14,393 bases of DNA from NCBI GenBank assembly GCA_013151655.1, contig JAADHX010000425.1, forward strand, positions 1 through 14,393, given 5' to 3'. The stretch's first letter is position 1. Each line of letters starts with the position of its first letter. Shown piece after piece: positions 14,300 to 14,393 of the stretch. Both the position numbers and the translations under genes were made by a program. Below the pieces are notes generated by a model. The model did no database searches and was not told the DNA's origin. It was given only the letters and a program-made list of their open reading frames with translations. Origin of the DNA: Actinomycetota bacterium. GTDB taxonomy: Bacteria; Actinomycetota; Acidimicrobiia; Acidimicrobiales; Poriferisodalaceae.

Positions 14300-14362
14300 G
14301 TGACTACCACGGAGCCGCAGATGACAGTCCGGGAAGCAGCAACGGTCGATCTGGACTACTGA
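14300..14362 (+). CDS. Possible 20-residue small ORF
   Basis: GTG at 14300 lies 9 nt after a perfect GGAGG (14286-14290) and opens a 20-codon frame ending in TGA (14360-14362). The peptide reads (M)TTTEPQMTVREAATVDLDY. TVREAA resembles the first helix of excisionase/MerR-like helix-turn-helix proteins, so it could be the head of a frameshifted gene rather than a genuine micropeptide. It lies between the two arms of a 10-bp inverted repeat. The remaining bases to the edge show nothing further. Confidence 0.3.
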   Translation: MTTTEPQMTVREAATVDLDY

Positions 14363-14393
14363 GGAGTACGACCGAGGTAACCGATTAGGCGAT

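Noticed and set aside
14074..14310. Minus-strand ORF with a repeated LELGS-like pentapeptide
   Set aside because: The peptide repeat only mirrors the 15-bp DNA repeat, and the ORF overlaps the conserved HNH end.
1..14393. CRISPR arrays, tRNA or rRNA genes, insertion sequences
   Set aside because: No regularly spaced direct repeats, no tRNA-like cloverleaf and no transposase frame were found by eye on either strand.

Overview
The window reads as a chromosomal segment of a moderately high-GC actinomycete. My best guess is class Acidimicrobiia. The grounds are an NdgR/LtbR-type IclR regulator divergent from leuCD, a secreted protein built from DGGIFAFGDA-type repeats, a DinB-fold protein of the mycothiol-dependent isomerase superfamily, a DUF222/13E12-type HNH protein, and several starts that sit a promoter-like distance behind a -10 hexamer (leaderless mRNAs). 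Placement is inferred from family memory, not from a search.

Layout, left to right. Bases 1-374 hold only an edge fragment on the minus strand. A secreted protein with six propeller-like repeats (375-1682, +) converges on a Wzz-like/tyrosine-kinase-like membrane protein (2017-4020, -). Next come leuD and leuC (minus strand, 4-nt overlap), then a compact divergent promoter with an inverted-repeat operator, then the IclR regulator (6228-6890, +). greA (6913-7386, -) converges with the regulator and diverges from leuB. The plus-strand run leuB - ilvE - cimA follows (cimA overlaps ilvE by 4 nt). Behind it lie a conserved actinobacterial hypothetical, a TIGR03086-like DinB-fold protein and a small helical hypothetical. 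A gap of about 210 bp carries a good SOS-box candidate, followed by a DUF222-HNH protein (12806-14143). The right edge has a short tandem repeat, a hairpin and a 20-codon ORF.

The core is branched-chain amino acid synthesis. CimA would make (R)-citramalate from pyruvate and acetyl-CoA. LeuCD and LeuB would turn it into 2-oxobutyrate for isoleucine and also carry the isopropylmalate steps of leucine, and IlvE performs the final transamination. No leuA, ilvBN, ilvC or ilvD is present here. The regulator next to leuCD probably controls both itself and leuCD through the shared operator.

The oddities most worth checking are: a His-to-Gln change in the HxH metal motif of CimA; a LeuB that lacks about 15 residues just after LRP; a BY-kinase-like protein that has lost Walker A-prime and the tyrosine tail; and an SOS-like box between the promoter elements of the DUF222-HNH gene. 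I see no clear defence system, CRISPR array, RNA gene or intact mobile element.
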